Source of the DNA: Microcoleaceae cyanobacterium MO_207.B10
Lineage (GTDB): Bacteria; Cyanobacteriota; Cyanobacteriia; Cyanobacteriales; Microcoleaceae
DNA: 64,000 nucleotides
Reading direction: 5' to 3'
Assembly: GCA_030064835.1 (NCBI GenBank)
Contig: JASJEE010000001.1
Span: 1 to 64,000 of the forward strand
A program made the position numbers and the translations under genes. Every line of letters starts with the position of its first letter. The stretch's first letter is position 1. Under the pieces are notes generated by a model. The model was not told where the DNA came from and did not search any database. It saw only the letters and a list, made by a program, of their open reading frames with translations. Of this stretch, positions 36,474 to 44,757 are shown piece by piece.

Positions 36474-37225
36474 TTACCGTACATAAGAAGCACTATTAAT
36501 ATCAATAGTTGCTCCTGTAGTATGAGGTGCTAAACCGGATGCTAAAAAAGCTACAACATTCGCAACATCTTCTGGAGTTGCTAACTTACCCAAAGAAATA
36601 TCGCGGGTAGCAAACTCTTCGCCTACTTCTTGAAGATAACTTTCTACTCTTTCGGTGCGCACAAAACCGGGTGCAACAGCATAAGCTAACATTTTATCCT
36701 TAGCAAAACCCCTGGCAATAGTAAGAGTTAGAGAAATCACTCCACCTTTAGCAGCAGCGTAATGAATATATTCGGGGTCATCTCCGGGAAAAGCTGTTCT
36801 ACTGGCCATATTAATAATGGTTCCACCATTATGAGTTTGAAAATAACGAATTGCTTCCCGACTATAGATCGGCAACTGCCATTAAATTTACCTGAAAAGT
36901 TTGTTGCCAAGCATTAGCCCAAGTGTCTGTTTCATCAGTAACCCTAGCAGCTACAAAAATACCAGCATTATTCACAATAATATCAATATTTCCTTTCCCA
37001 GCGATCGCCTAAGAGTCACAATTTAACAGCAGCATTTTTCTCAGCTAAGTTTGCTTGTAATAAATAACATTTATCCTGACCAATTTTTTCAGCAATAGCT
37101 GTTGCTGCTTGTTGTTTATGACCATAATGCAAAATCACATTTGTTCCTGCATCAGCCAGGGTTTTTACTATTGCAGCACCAATACCACTCGATCCACCCG
37201 TAACCAAAATAACTTTTTTGTTTTA
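36474..37225 (-). pseudogene. Short-chain dehydrogenase pseudogene
   Basis: Three frame segments make one SDR. KKVILVTGGSSGIGAAIV (glycine motif) to QANLAEKNAAVKL; then, after a frameshift near 37015, GKGNIDIIVNNAGIFVAARV to QVNLMAV; after a second frameshift near 36880, YSREAIRYFQTHNGGTIINM with catalytic YAAAK-type IHYAAAKGGVISL, and the end TGATIDINSASYVR. The 5' end is cut at 37225 by an R1 element. On the far side of R1, ATGATTGAC could be the original first codons. Two frameshifts and an insertion make it non-functional. Confidence 0.85.
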
Positions 37226-37534
37226 TACCAATTTTCAGGCGTTGCACGATTAGGAATGATGAAATCAGAAAGTAGATATTTTTAGATAATTCTTTCCTCA
37301 ATATATGGAGAGTTGAAAATCTATTATCATTCTTTAATGTGCAACCCCAATTTTCAAAAAGAATGTGATGCTTGAGCCAACTTCAACTATTAACTAATTA
37401 ATCAAGTTTTTCGACTTTATCCCTTTTCTAACCAGCCTTTTTCTTTGTTTTTCCTATGATTTCACCACACCCAAAACCCGACACCCAAAACCCAAGATTA
37501 ATAATATTTGTAGCAAACATTTATCAATTTGGTA
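37226..37534 (-). mobile_element. R1 element copy 4, with R2 nested inside
   Basis: TACC at 37226 and GGTA at 37531-37534 with TTA on both sides (37223-37225 and 37535-37537). An R2 element and its 8-bp duplication occupy 37238-37356. Without them the R1 copy is 190 bp, the normal size. It separates the SDR pseudogene from its probable start. Confidence 0.85.
37238..37348. mobile_element. R2 element copy 2 (111 bp, 8-bp target duplication)
   Basis: GGCGTTGCACGATTAGGAATG at the left; inverted right end GGGGTTGCACATTAAAGAATG. AATTTTCA is present on both sides (37230-37237 and 37349-37356), and the joined sequence restores an R1 end. Confidence 0.85.
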
Positions 37535-37570
37535 TTAGTCAATCATTATTTCTATAATTCTGCTTTTTTT

Positions 37571-37602
37571 TGGCTTCCATACTAAACTCAAAGAGGAAGC
37601 CA
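37571..37602 (+). promoter_or_regulatory. Hairpin that covers a ribosome-binding site
   Basis: TGGCTTCC (37571-37578) pairs perfectly with GGAAGCCA (37595-37602). The right arm contains part of the Shine-Dalgarno AGAGGAAG, and its last base is the A of the downstream ATG. If it folds in the mRNA, it would hide the start site of the small gene at 37602. Confidence 0.45.
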
Positions 37603-37778
37603 TGAAAGCAGATAATGAATTCAGATTAACGACAGGACGCTTTAACTATAAGCAAAGGAATTTATTTTCAGAAAAAAAGGAAATAATTGCCATAAAAACA
37701 AAAATTGAAAACTACAAAAGTTCCCTCGATAAATATCTGAAAATTATTTATGAGATTGACTTATTTATGTTTTCCTGA
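37602..37778 (+). CDS. 58-residue hypothetical protein
   Basis: A small open frame with a strong ribosome-binding site (GAGG, 5 bases from the ATG). It encodes a charged, mostly helical peptide: MKADNEFRLTTGRFNYKQRN, then a Lys/Glu-rich stretch (SEKKEIIAIKTKIENYKSSL) that looks like a short coiled coil, ending DLFMFS. I do not recognise it. Its last 31 bases overlap the 3' end of crtR on the other strand. The upstream hairpin at 37571 would sequester the start. It may be real or a chance frame. Confidence 0.4.
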   Translation: MKADNEFRLTTGRFNYKQRNLFSEKKEIIAIKTKIENYKSSLDKYLKIIYEIDLFMFS

Positions 37779-38659
37779 GAGTTGTGGTGTTTATGAAACC
37801 TAATTCCCAAAAAAACATCATAGAGAAAGCCCCAAAAATTTTTTCCTTGGAGTAATCCCAAAGATTGGGGTGAACCCTTAACATCTAAAAGTGGCTTCAT
37901 TACTTCATACGCAGGTTTATAGTTGTACCAAGGTATAGAAGGCCATAAATGATGAATCAGGTGATAATTCTGCCCACAAATTAGGATATTGAGGATTGGA
38001 CTAGGATATACTCTCGCATTGTGCCAGCGATCGCGTTCCACAAAGGGACGATGAGGCAAATAATCAAAAAATAATCCTAGAGCTAAACCTACTACCAAAG
38101 CTGGACAAAACCAGAAATTTAAAACGTAGTCCAGAAATCCGTAATATATGGACACACCTACTACTGTAAACACAAACAAACGGCTGAAAAACCATTCCCA
38201 TAGCTCAAATTTGCGCCATAGTCGTCTTTTAAAAAAGAAAATCTCATGGTAGAAGAAACGAGCTGCAATTAGCCACAAGGGGCCACCAGTAGAAACAAAA
38301 TGATCTGGGTCATTTTCGGGATCGTTAACATGAGCGTGATGCTGTAGATGTACGCGGGTGAATACAGGGAAAGCGAAACCCAGCAGTAAAGCACTACCGT
38401 GGCCTAAAATTGCATTGACTAAGCGATCCTTGTGAGCTGAATTATGAGAAGCATCATGAATCACTGTTCCTGCCATATGTAAGGCTAGTACATTCATCAA
38501 AAAGCAGCACAATTCAGGCCAATGCCCATACCAGTAGCCAAGGGTTGATATAATCACAATTGCTACAGCGCTCAAAAACATAAGTAAGTTAGTGTTTAAG
38601 CCTCCGGAAGGACTTAGTAACTCTCTTGGGACTGTCATTTGCAGCCCTGCCTCCAACAT
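37748..38659 (-). CDS. crtR: CrtR-type beta-carotene hydroxylase (membrane desaturase family)
   Basis: Non-haem di-iron membrane hydroxylase that forms zeaxanthin from beta-carotene. 303 residues from the ATG at 38659 (MLEAGLQMTVPRELLSP); GAGGAG lies upstream, overlapping a GTG that the longer frame would use. Histidine boxes: HDASHN (near residue 66), HLQHHAH (near 104) and HLIHHLWP (near 238), plus YLPHRPF. At least four membrane helices. Distinguished from acyl-lipid desaturases by the N-terminus and by GQNYHLIHHLWPSIPWY, both typical of cyanobacterial CrtR. Confidence 0.9.
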   Translation of the reverse strand: MLEAGLQMTVPRELLSPSGGLNTNLLMFLSAVAIVIISTLGYWYGHWPELCCFLMNVLALHMAGTVIHDASHNSAHKDRLVNAILGHGSALLLGFAFPVFTRVHLQHHAHVNDPENDPDHFVSTGGPLWLIAARFFYHEIFFFKRRLWRKFELWEWFFSRLFVFTVVGVSIYYGFLDYVLNFWFCPALVVGLALGLFFDYLPHRPFVERDRWHNARVYPSPILNILICGQNYHLIHHLWPSIPWYNYKPAYEVMKPLLDVKGSPQSLGLLQGKNFWGFLYDVFLGIRFHKHHNSQENINKSIS

Positions 38660-39266
38660 TGTTATTCGCACTCCTCAATATTAATTAATACTTTTTTTAG
38701 TATTTTATGATACAGCTTATCTTCTGTAAAGATATATGAACAATATTAAGTAGATAAGATAATTGGCATTTTTGTCAAGAGAGAAAGTTCAAAAAATTTA
38801 GCAAAGACTTCCTTTTTTCATACAGAGCATCATCATCAACTAGATAAAATAGCGATTTTACAAGATAACAATAAGGAGTAATTATACTAGCTATCCTAAA
38901 ATCTTGGAAGTATGATATAGTATAATTTTTATTCTATTAACTTGATAGTGGATAAATTCAAGGTAGCGTTTCAGAATCTGCCCAGAGATTAGTCAAATAT
39001 AGTGTTTCTCAAGCTCTTGAGACAGTTATCTTTAATTGTCTTTGATTCCCTGTTGACTGTTGCTTGTTGCCTCAAACAAACGAATGAGCGTACCTCACGC
39101 TTTTTGGGAATTACTATATCTTTAATAATTAAAAAAATCTAAAATAAAAAAAAATTATCAAGATTCATGGCGTAATTACTATCGGAAAATAATTAAATGA
39201 TTAAAAATCAAAAGATTACTTTTAATCTACCAATAATCTACGTTAATCTACTATAAGGGAAAATTT
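38660..39266. repeat. Divergent promoter region with an R9 element
   Basis: Shared upstream region of crtR (leftward) and pyk (rightward). An R9 copy lies at 38998-39118 (TATAGTGTTTCTCAAGC at the left, GCGTACCTCACGC and TTACTATA at the right). 39119-39266 is AT-rich; AAGGGA precedes the pyk start. No gene seen. Confidence 0.5.
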
Positions 39267-41033
39267 ATGCAACTGCAAACCTCCTTACGTCGAACTAAAA
39301 TAGTCGCAACTATTGGTCCAGCAACGACAAAACCTGATGTACTTCGGGAACTAATCAAAGCTGGGGCTACAACCTTACGACTAAACTTTTCCCATGGAAC
39401 CCACGAAGATCACCAGCGAAGTATTCGGCTAATTCGACAAACGTCTTTTGAAATAAATCAGCCTGTCGCTATTCTCCAAGACCTTCAAGGGCCAAAAATT
39501 AGATTGGGACGATTTGAAACAGGCTCCATATCTCTCAAACGTGGAGACCCATTTATTTTAACCAGTCATCTGTTAACCGGAACTCAAGAAATTTCCTCAG
39601 TAACTTATGAGCCTCTTGCAGATGAAGTGCCAGAAGGAGCAAAAATTCTCCTTGATGATGGCAAGGTAGAAATGGTAGTCGAAAAAGTAGATAAACTAGA
39701 AAGAAGACTGCATTGTGTTGTTGTCGTGGGTGGTACTCTTTCTAATAATAAAGGTGTAAACTTTCCAGGAGTTTATCTTTCAATTAAAGCACTGACTGAC
39801 AAAGATCGCAAAGACTTAATGTTTGGTCTCGATCAAGGAGTAGACTGGATAGCGTTAAGCTTTGTGCGTAACCCCCAAGATATGTTAGAAATTAAGCAAC
39901 TTATTGCTAATGCTGGTAAAAAAGTGCCAGTAGTAGCAAAAATTGAAAAGCATGAAGCGATCGAACAAATGGAGGAAATTCTCGCTTTGTGTAATGGTGT
40001 GATGGTAGCTCGTGGGGACTTGGGGGTAGAATTACCAGCCGAGGAAGTACCTCTGTTGCAAAAACGATTGATTTCAACATCTAACCGCATGGGAATTCCT
40101 GTTATTACTGCCACGCAAATGTTAGATAGTATGGTGAATAACCCACGCGCCACCCGTGCAGAAATTTCTGATGTAGCAAACGCCATTATTGATGGTACTG
40201 ATGCAGTGATGCTATCTAATGAAACTGCTGTGGGAAATTATCCTGTAGAAGCTGTCGCCACAATGGCAACGATCGCACAACGGATCGAAAGGGAAGTGAT
40301 AACCTGCAATGTTTCTAGTATGAACGATACTACAGGTAACTCTATCCCCAATGCTATTAGTCAAGCAGTAGCTCAAATTGCAGAAAAGTTGGATGCAGCA
40401 GCTATTATGAGTTTGACTAAAACGGGAGCAACAGCCCGAAATGTTTCTAAGTTTCGACCAAAAACTCCAATTTTGGCAGTGACTCCTCATGTTGATGTAG
40501 CAAGACAATTACAGTTGGTTTGGGGAGTAAAACCATTACTTGTGTTAGATTTGCCTTCTGCTGGTCAGACTTTTCAATCAGCCATAAATGTTGCTCAGGA
40601 GAAAGAGTTATTATTTGATGGAGATTTAGTTGTAATGACTGCAGGTACGCTCCAAGGTGTTGCTGGATCAACTGATCTAGTTAAGGTTGAAGTAGTAACT
40701 GCAATTTTAGGTCAAGGTACTGGTATTGGTCAAGGTGCTGCTAGTGGTAGGGCTCGTGTTGCTCGTAGTGCAAGAGAAGTCAGAGATTTTAACCCAGGAG
40801 AAATCTTAGTTGTTAATCACACAAATGCTGAATTTGTAGATGCAATGCGAAAAGCTGCTGGAGTAGTTACAGAAGAGGATAGTGTTACCAGTCATGCTGC
40901 AATTATTGGTTTACGCTTGGGGTTGCCAGTTATTGTGGGAGTGAAGAATGCTATGAGTGTGGTTCGGGATGGAACGATTTTGACTTTGGATGCTCAAAGG
41001 GGTATGGTTTACTCAGGAGCTAGTCGAAAATAG
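39267..41033 (+). CDS. pyk: Pyruvate kinase with C-terminal PEP-utilising domain
   Basis: Glycolytic enzyme converting PEP and ADP to pyruvate and ATP. 588 residues, longer than the usual 470-480. The PK core shows RTKIVATIGPAT, LRLNFSHGTHEDH, ILQDLQGPKIRLGRF, KIEKHEAIEQMEEIL, MVARGDLGVELPAEEVPLLQ, TQMLDSMVNNPRATRAEISD and DGTDAVMLSNETAVGNYP. Residues about 480-585 add a PEP-utilising (PPDK-like) phosphohistidine domain with VTEEDSVTSHAAIIG and GLPVIVGV. This extra domain is known in Bacillus and cyanobacterial pyruvate kinases. Start ATG at 39267. Confidence 0.96.
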   Translation: MQLQTSLRRTKIVATIGPATTKPDVLRELIKAGATTLRLNFSHGTHEDHQRSIRLIRQTSFEINQPVAILQDLQGPKIRLGRFETGSISLKRGDPFILTSHLLTGTQEISSVTYEPLADEVPEGAKILLDDGKVEMVVEKVDKLERRLHCVVVVGGTLSNNKGVNFPGVYLSIKALTDKDRKDLMFGLDQGVDWIALSFVRNPQDMLEIKQLIANAGKKVPVVAKIEKHEAIEQMEEILALCNGVMVARGDLGVELPAEEVPLLQKRLISTSNRMGIPVITATQMLDSMVNNPRATRAEISDVANAIIDGTDAVMLSNETAVGNYPVEAVATMATIAQRIEREVITCNVSSMNDTTGNSIPNAISQAVAQIAEKLDAAAIMSLTKTGATARNVSKFRPKTPILAVTPHVDVARQLQLVWGVKPLLVLDLPSAGQTFQSAINVAQEKELLFDGDLVVMTAGTLQGVAGSTDLVKVEVVTAILGQGTGIGQGAASGRARVARSAREVRDFNPGEILVVNHTNAEFVDAMRKAAGVVTEEDSVTSHAAIIGLRLGLPVIVGVKNAMSVVRDGTILTLDAQRGMVYSGASRK

Positions 41034-41042
41034 TTTCAGTCT

Positions 41043-41148
41043 TATAGCAGTTTCGGAGTTAGTGAGGTACAAAGTTTTATCACTTTAGCAAATAGGGAAG
41101 AAATATTAGTATTCACCCGTACCTCACCATCCTCAACAGTTCTGTAAG
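41043..41148. repeat. R9 element copy 3 (degenerate)
   Basis: TATAGCAGTTTCGGAGTTAG and GTGAGGTACA at the left, CGTACCTCACCATCC at the right. The right terminus has drifted. It lies directly after pyk. Confidence 0.5.
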
Positions 41149-41274
41149 TTGCTCATTCAGAAATTATGACCAGCAACTCTGAGAAACCTAAAAAATAACG
41201 GGAGGAAAGTTCCCGGAAGATTTATCCCCTGGTTGAATGACGACACGCGGGTTTTAACCCGGTGTTACTTTCCG

Positions 41275-41420
41275 GTTTGGTTTTCAATGTACTTTCTAAT
41301 AGTTTCTGTTAGAGGTGTACATGGTCTGGCATTATTTCTAAAGCTATTAACCTCCAATTATGCTCAGTACATAATTCAAAAATAAAAAGCATTTTTAATA
41401 CTACCTACCATTTGAATGTC
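41275..41420 (-). pseudogene. IS200/IS605-type TnpA (Y1 transposase) remnant
   Basis: On the minus strand a frame reads MLFIFELCTEHNWRLIALEI followed by MPDHVHL and then a stop. PDHVHL with a hydrophobic lead is the HUH motif of Y1 (TnpA/REP-type) transposases. No catalytic Tyr helix is intact downstream. It diverges from the TnpB-like remnant that starts 50 bp away, the usual IS605 arrangement. Assignment rests on one strong motif and the neighbour. Confidence 0.6.
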
Positions 41421-41469
41421 ATATTCCATAGAGGTAGAAAAACCAACCTAGAAAAAACTTGAAAATTAG

Positions 41470-42065
41470 CAACAAAATCAGGTTTCCCACATATACAAGC
41501 TCGAAATAAATTTGCTCATCAATTACTACGTTTAAAAAGTAAAATTCAGTATTTGCAGCGTCTGAAACGAAAATTAAAGAAGTTAAAAAAGACAGAACGT
41601 TTACAGGTTTGTTTTGGTTCAAAGAAATTATTTAACGCTCAACATAATTTAGCAGAAAACGGATATCAAACCAGACAGGAATGGGTTGTTGATTGGAGTA
41701 AGAAACGGCAGGTTTTTATGTGTGGGAAAATCTCAGCCTGGTGGTGGAACTATGATGAAAGTTTTCTTGTTATACCAATTAAAAAAAAAGAATGTTATGC
41801 TTGCTCAAACTTGAACTATTAACTAATTAATAAAGTTTTTCCACTTTATCCCTTTGATCACCAGCCTTTTTCTTTGTTTTTCCTCTGATTTCACCACACC
41901 CTACACCCCACACCCAAAACCCAAGATTGATAATATTTGTAGCAAACATTTATCAATTTGGTATTACAAGAGGATGGATTATATCAACTACAAGTTAAAC
42001 TACCTAGACCATTACAGGATAAATATGGTCAGAAAATACAGTTAAAATTTTCTGTTGATGACCAG
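41470..42065 (+). pseudogene. TnpB-like (IS605 OrfB) remnant, interrupted by R1
   Basis: The frame ATKSGFPHIQARNKFAHQLL, KSKIQYLQRLKRKLKKLKKT, VCFGSKKLFNAQHNLAENGY, QEWVVDWSKKRQVFMCGK is characteristic of a cyanobacterial TnpB-like family. A 1-base frameshift follows near 41725 (continuing as SQPGGGTMMKVFLL). R1 is inserted at 41773-41963, and QEDGLYQLQVKLPRPLQDKY continues on the far side. Removing R1 with one TTA makes the join in frame. The N-terminus and the whole RuvC nuclease half are missing, so it is dead. Confidence 0.75.
41773..41963 (-). mobile_element. R1 element copy 5 (191 bp)
   Basis: TACCAATTAAAAAAAAAGAATG...CAATTTGGTA with TTA on both sides (41770-41772 and 41964-41966). Inserted in the TnpB-like remnant. 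Confidence 0.85.
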
Positions 42066-42116
42066 AAAACCAGGTCTCAAGCCTCCCCTTTTAAGGGGAT
42101 GAAAAAAATATTTAAT

Positions 42117-42383
42117 ATCATGTTCGGTTGAATACTTATAAATAATTACCAAGGAGTCAGTCCTCAGTCCTCATAATTGTTGGAGAAAGAAGTCAGGAGA
42201 AAAGTAGAAGTTTCAATAATTGATAATTGATAATTACCTCTCCCTAAAACGGATTGGATTGAATAAAAGGAAAATAAATTCATTGTTTCTCTTGATCTAG
42301 TTGGCTTTAAACCTTAATTATTCGGCAATATCTTTTCTCTACTGTCAGAGCTGAAATTTTATAACTGATTATCCGAACATGAT
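42117..42383. mobile_element. R3 element copy 2, enlarged by an R12-like block
   Basis: ATCATGTTCGGTTGAATAC at the left and TGATTATCCGAACATGAT at the right. Between about 42207 and 42345 lies an R12-like sequence (ATAATTGATAATTGATAATT, TAAAACGGATTGG, CCTTAATTATTCGG), which accounts for the extra length compared with other R3 copies. The flanks TTAAT and ATAAC match only partly. Confidence 0.6.
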
Positions 42384-42703
42384 ATAACAGCAATTTTATC
42401 AGGAATGCTCCGCAAATATGACTTCTATTATTTATGATAAATTTTTGTAGATTTGTGCAGTATTTCTGGAGCAAAAAATAAGTCATCACCCACCCATTTA
42501 AATACCATTTCTCAAAAACTTTGCTATGTTTGATAGGGTAGGGGGAGAGGGAAGAGTGAGAGGTGTGGGAGGTGTGGGAAGCAAATAAAAATATAAAGAA
42601 CATATAGTAATTGTCAAAAACATTGTTGAATTTTACTAATTACTTAATTGTTGAAGTATCTCTCAGGTATAGCATTCTTGTTGGGAGTTGGTATAAGGGG
42701 ATA
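42384..42703. other. Intergenic DNA with partial R1
   Basis: 42615-42695 resembles the right half of R1 (ACTAATTACTTAATTGTTGAAG, then AGCATTCTTG and GTTGGTATAAG). The rest is unremarkable AT-rich DNA with purine-rich GTGGGAGGTGTGGGA near 42560. No gene. Confidence 0.35.
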
Positions 42704-42733
42704 AAAAAAAATAAACCCCCGCCTGTGCGGGGA
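42704..42733 (-). terminator. Rho-independent terminator of the lysozyme gene
   Basis: Read on the minus strand: CCCCGC-ACAG-GCGGGG, a 6-bp GC stem with a 4-base loop, followed by GTTTATTTTTTTTAT. It lies 71 bases after the lysozyme stop codon. Confidence 0.75.
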
Positions 42734-42803
42734 CAAGTTTAAGTATTTCAAGCCTTTTGCTTCAGCAGAACAACTGTTAACTGTTAACTGATAACTGAAA
42801 TCA

Positions 42804-44294
42804 CTAAGGTTTAGGACAAGTTCCCAGTCCCCAATTAACATACAAACCGCGGGGATCTGTGTCTCTTAACCAAGTAACTAAGCGTTTATAATCAGCTATA
42901 TTGTAAGTAGCTATACAACCAACTGTACCAGGAGAACCATAATTTCGATTCCAATCAATGTGAATTTCTATAGCGCTTCTTTCAGTTGTACCTGGTTCTA
43001 AATAATCTAACGGAACTGTTACCGGACCAATACCACTTTGAAAAATTGCACCATAATAATTATCTTTACCATCAGCCCAAATAATATCATTAACATACCA
43101 CTTTCCTTCTGGTAAAGGCTCCCCAGTTAATGCCCGACTTTGAGCTGCGGTACGGAAAAATTGTCTTCCTGGTGCCCCACAACAAACCTCCATTCGATCC
43201 TGCAATTTTCCATTTTTAAAATAATCTAAATTAAGTACATAACACCCATACATATCTTTGGTATTTGTTTTAGTTAGTTGAAGATAATTTTTGCCTGTTG
43301 TAGGAGGTGGTGTAGGGGGGACTTGAGTAGGTTTTTCTCCCCACAATTTTTGCCATGTTATAGACTCTACTGTACTATTGCCTGTTGTAGTTCCAAAATA
43401 ATCTTTTTTAAAGTCTATAACTGCTAATTCCGTTTTCTTGCCAAAAATAGGTTCAAGTTCTCCCACATAATACCCTAAATCTTTCAATCTCAGTTGTAAA
43501 ATTCTCACTTCATCACCTTGACTACCACGCACTAATACGCGGTCGAGTTTAGGAGGTGTATCTCTTTTCGGGATATCCGAAACATCAGAAATTGAAATTC
43601 TTTCACCTGCAGGAATTGGTTTATTTGCAGGAGCAATTACAAAATAGCTAGCATTTTTATACTGAGGAAAAACACTTGCGAATAACTCTTTGTCAAACTT
43701 TTCTAGAGTTAATATTTCTATGACTGTACCTTGTTGCCAAGCTACAACTACAGTCTTTTTATTTTCATCTCTATATCCCTCCAACCAGGTGACTTTATCT
43801 TGTAGGGAAACTTCACCTCCTAGAGGTTTTTTTTCTCCTCCAGAAGTTAGGAATAATCTTTTTTCATCCGCGCGACGAGATACTAATCCTGGTAGTGGTT
43901 GTTTGACACCATTAACCACTCCATTTACCCAACGAGAAAATTCATTAGCTGCTCCTTGATAGTCTCGTTGATTGAGTTTTCTTAATAAAGTGCTACCTTG
44001 AAATGCACCAGTTCCTACGTTATAAGAAAAAGATACAAGCGCATCAAATTGGTTTTGATTAACAGGAACTTTTATTACTGGAGAAATTGTTGCTGCTACT
44101 CGGGAACATTCATATCTCAAGTAAGCTTCTGCATCTCTTTCTGAAATTCTTTCTCCTAGTCGGACTTTTTGTCCATTGGGATAACGAGTTGTACCATACC
44201 CAATAGTTGGTATACCCACTGGATCTAGGTAAGCATTCAGATAGAGTCCTTCCCATTTCTTGATTAAATTGAGACAATTTTGTGATATTTCCAT
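42804..44294 (-). CDS. Modular lysozyme: GH24 + peptidoglycan-binding + YkuD-like domain
   Basis: 496 residues. Residues 1-155 are a phage-type lysozyme (GH24): KKWEGLYLNAYLDPVGIPTI and GYGTT carry the E...D...T catalytic residues, with FDALVSFSYNVGTGAF later. Residues about 245-310 hold a PG_binding_1 repeat (RGSQGDEVRILQLRLKDLGY). Residues about 330-496 resemble an L,D-transpeptidase-like domain, with EIHIDWNRNYGSPGTVGCIA giving the His...Gly-Cys arrangement. No signal peptide is visible, so export must be by another route or it acts on lysis. Start ATG at 44294. An 11-bp sequence is repeated four times about 145 bp upstream. Confidence 0.85.
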   Translation of the reverse strand: MEISQNCLNLIKKWEGLYLNAYLDPVGIPTIGYGTTRYPNGQKVRLGERISERDAEAYLRYECSRVAATISPVIKVPVNQNQFDALVSFSYNVGTGAFQGSTLLRKLNQRDYQGAANEFSRWVNGVVNGVKQPLPGLVSRRADEKRLFLTSGGEKKPLGGEVSLQDKVTWLEGYRDENKKTVVVAWQQGTVIEILTLEKFDKELFASVFPQYKNASYFVIAPANKPIPAGERISISDVSDIPKRDTPPKLDRVLVRGSQGDEVRILQLRLKDLGYYVGELEPIFGKKTELAVIDFKKDYFGTTTGNSTVESITWQKLWGEKPTQVPPTPPPTTGKNYLQLTKTNTKDMYGCYVLNLDYFKNGKLQDRMEVCCGAPGRQFFRTAAQSRALTGEPLPEGKWYVNDIIWADGKDNYYGAIFQSGIGPVTVPLDYLEPGTTERSAIEIHIDWNRNYGSPGTVGCIATYNIADYKRLVTWLRDTDPRGLYVNWGLGTCPKP

Positions 44295-44437
44295 AGTCTA
44301 TTTTCAAGAGTTTCAATTTCTGCTTAATACTTTGGCTAACTAAATATCAAAATCATTAATTAGCTCTAATCTAGAGATACATTCTCAAGCAGATTTATTA
44401 CGGATATTTTATCAAAAAACGGTTCTTTTGAGACAAG

Positions 44438-44481
44438 CCATAAATATTCCATAAATATTCCATAAATATTCCATAAATATT
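44438..44481. repeat. Four tandem copies of an 11-bp unit
   Basis: CCATAAATATT is repeated four times without a mismatch. It lies about 145 bp upstream of the lysozyme start. A tandem set spaced by 11 bp, about one helical turn, could be a protein-binding array, though slipped replication alone could create it. The rest of 44295-44757 has no gene. Confidence 0.65.
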
Positions 44482-44757
44482 ATTATATTCTCTCTGGTTG
44501 TTATACAAAATTCAATAAAGTCATGCCCTCGCCCCCACCTACGGCAGGGTCTATTTATTGTCACGCTTAGAAAAAAGGGGGAGAGCGTGGGAAGTACAGG
44601 ATTCAAAAAATATAGGGTTACAAATATTATCTGATTAGCAATATTTTATGAAAATGGTATTAATAATAGTCATCTCTATTTCTTATTAAATCGTTATCAA
44701 ACTAGACATTAGTTTAAATCTTTAATTATGTTTTTGGAATAAAAACTTTAAACATCC

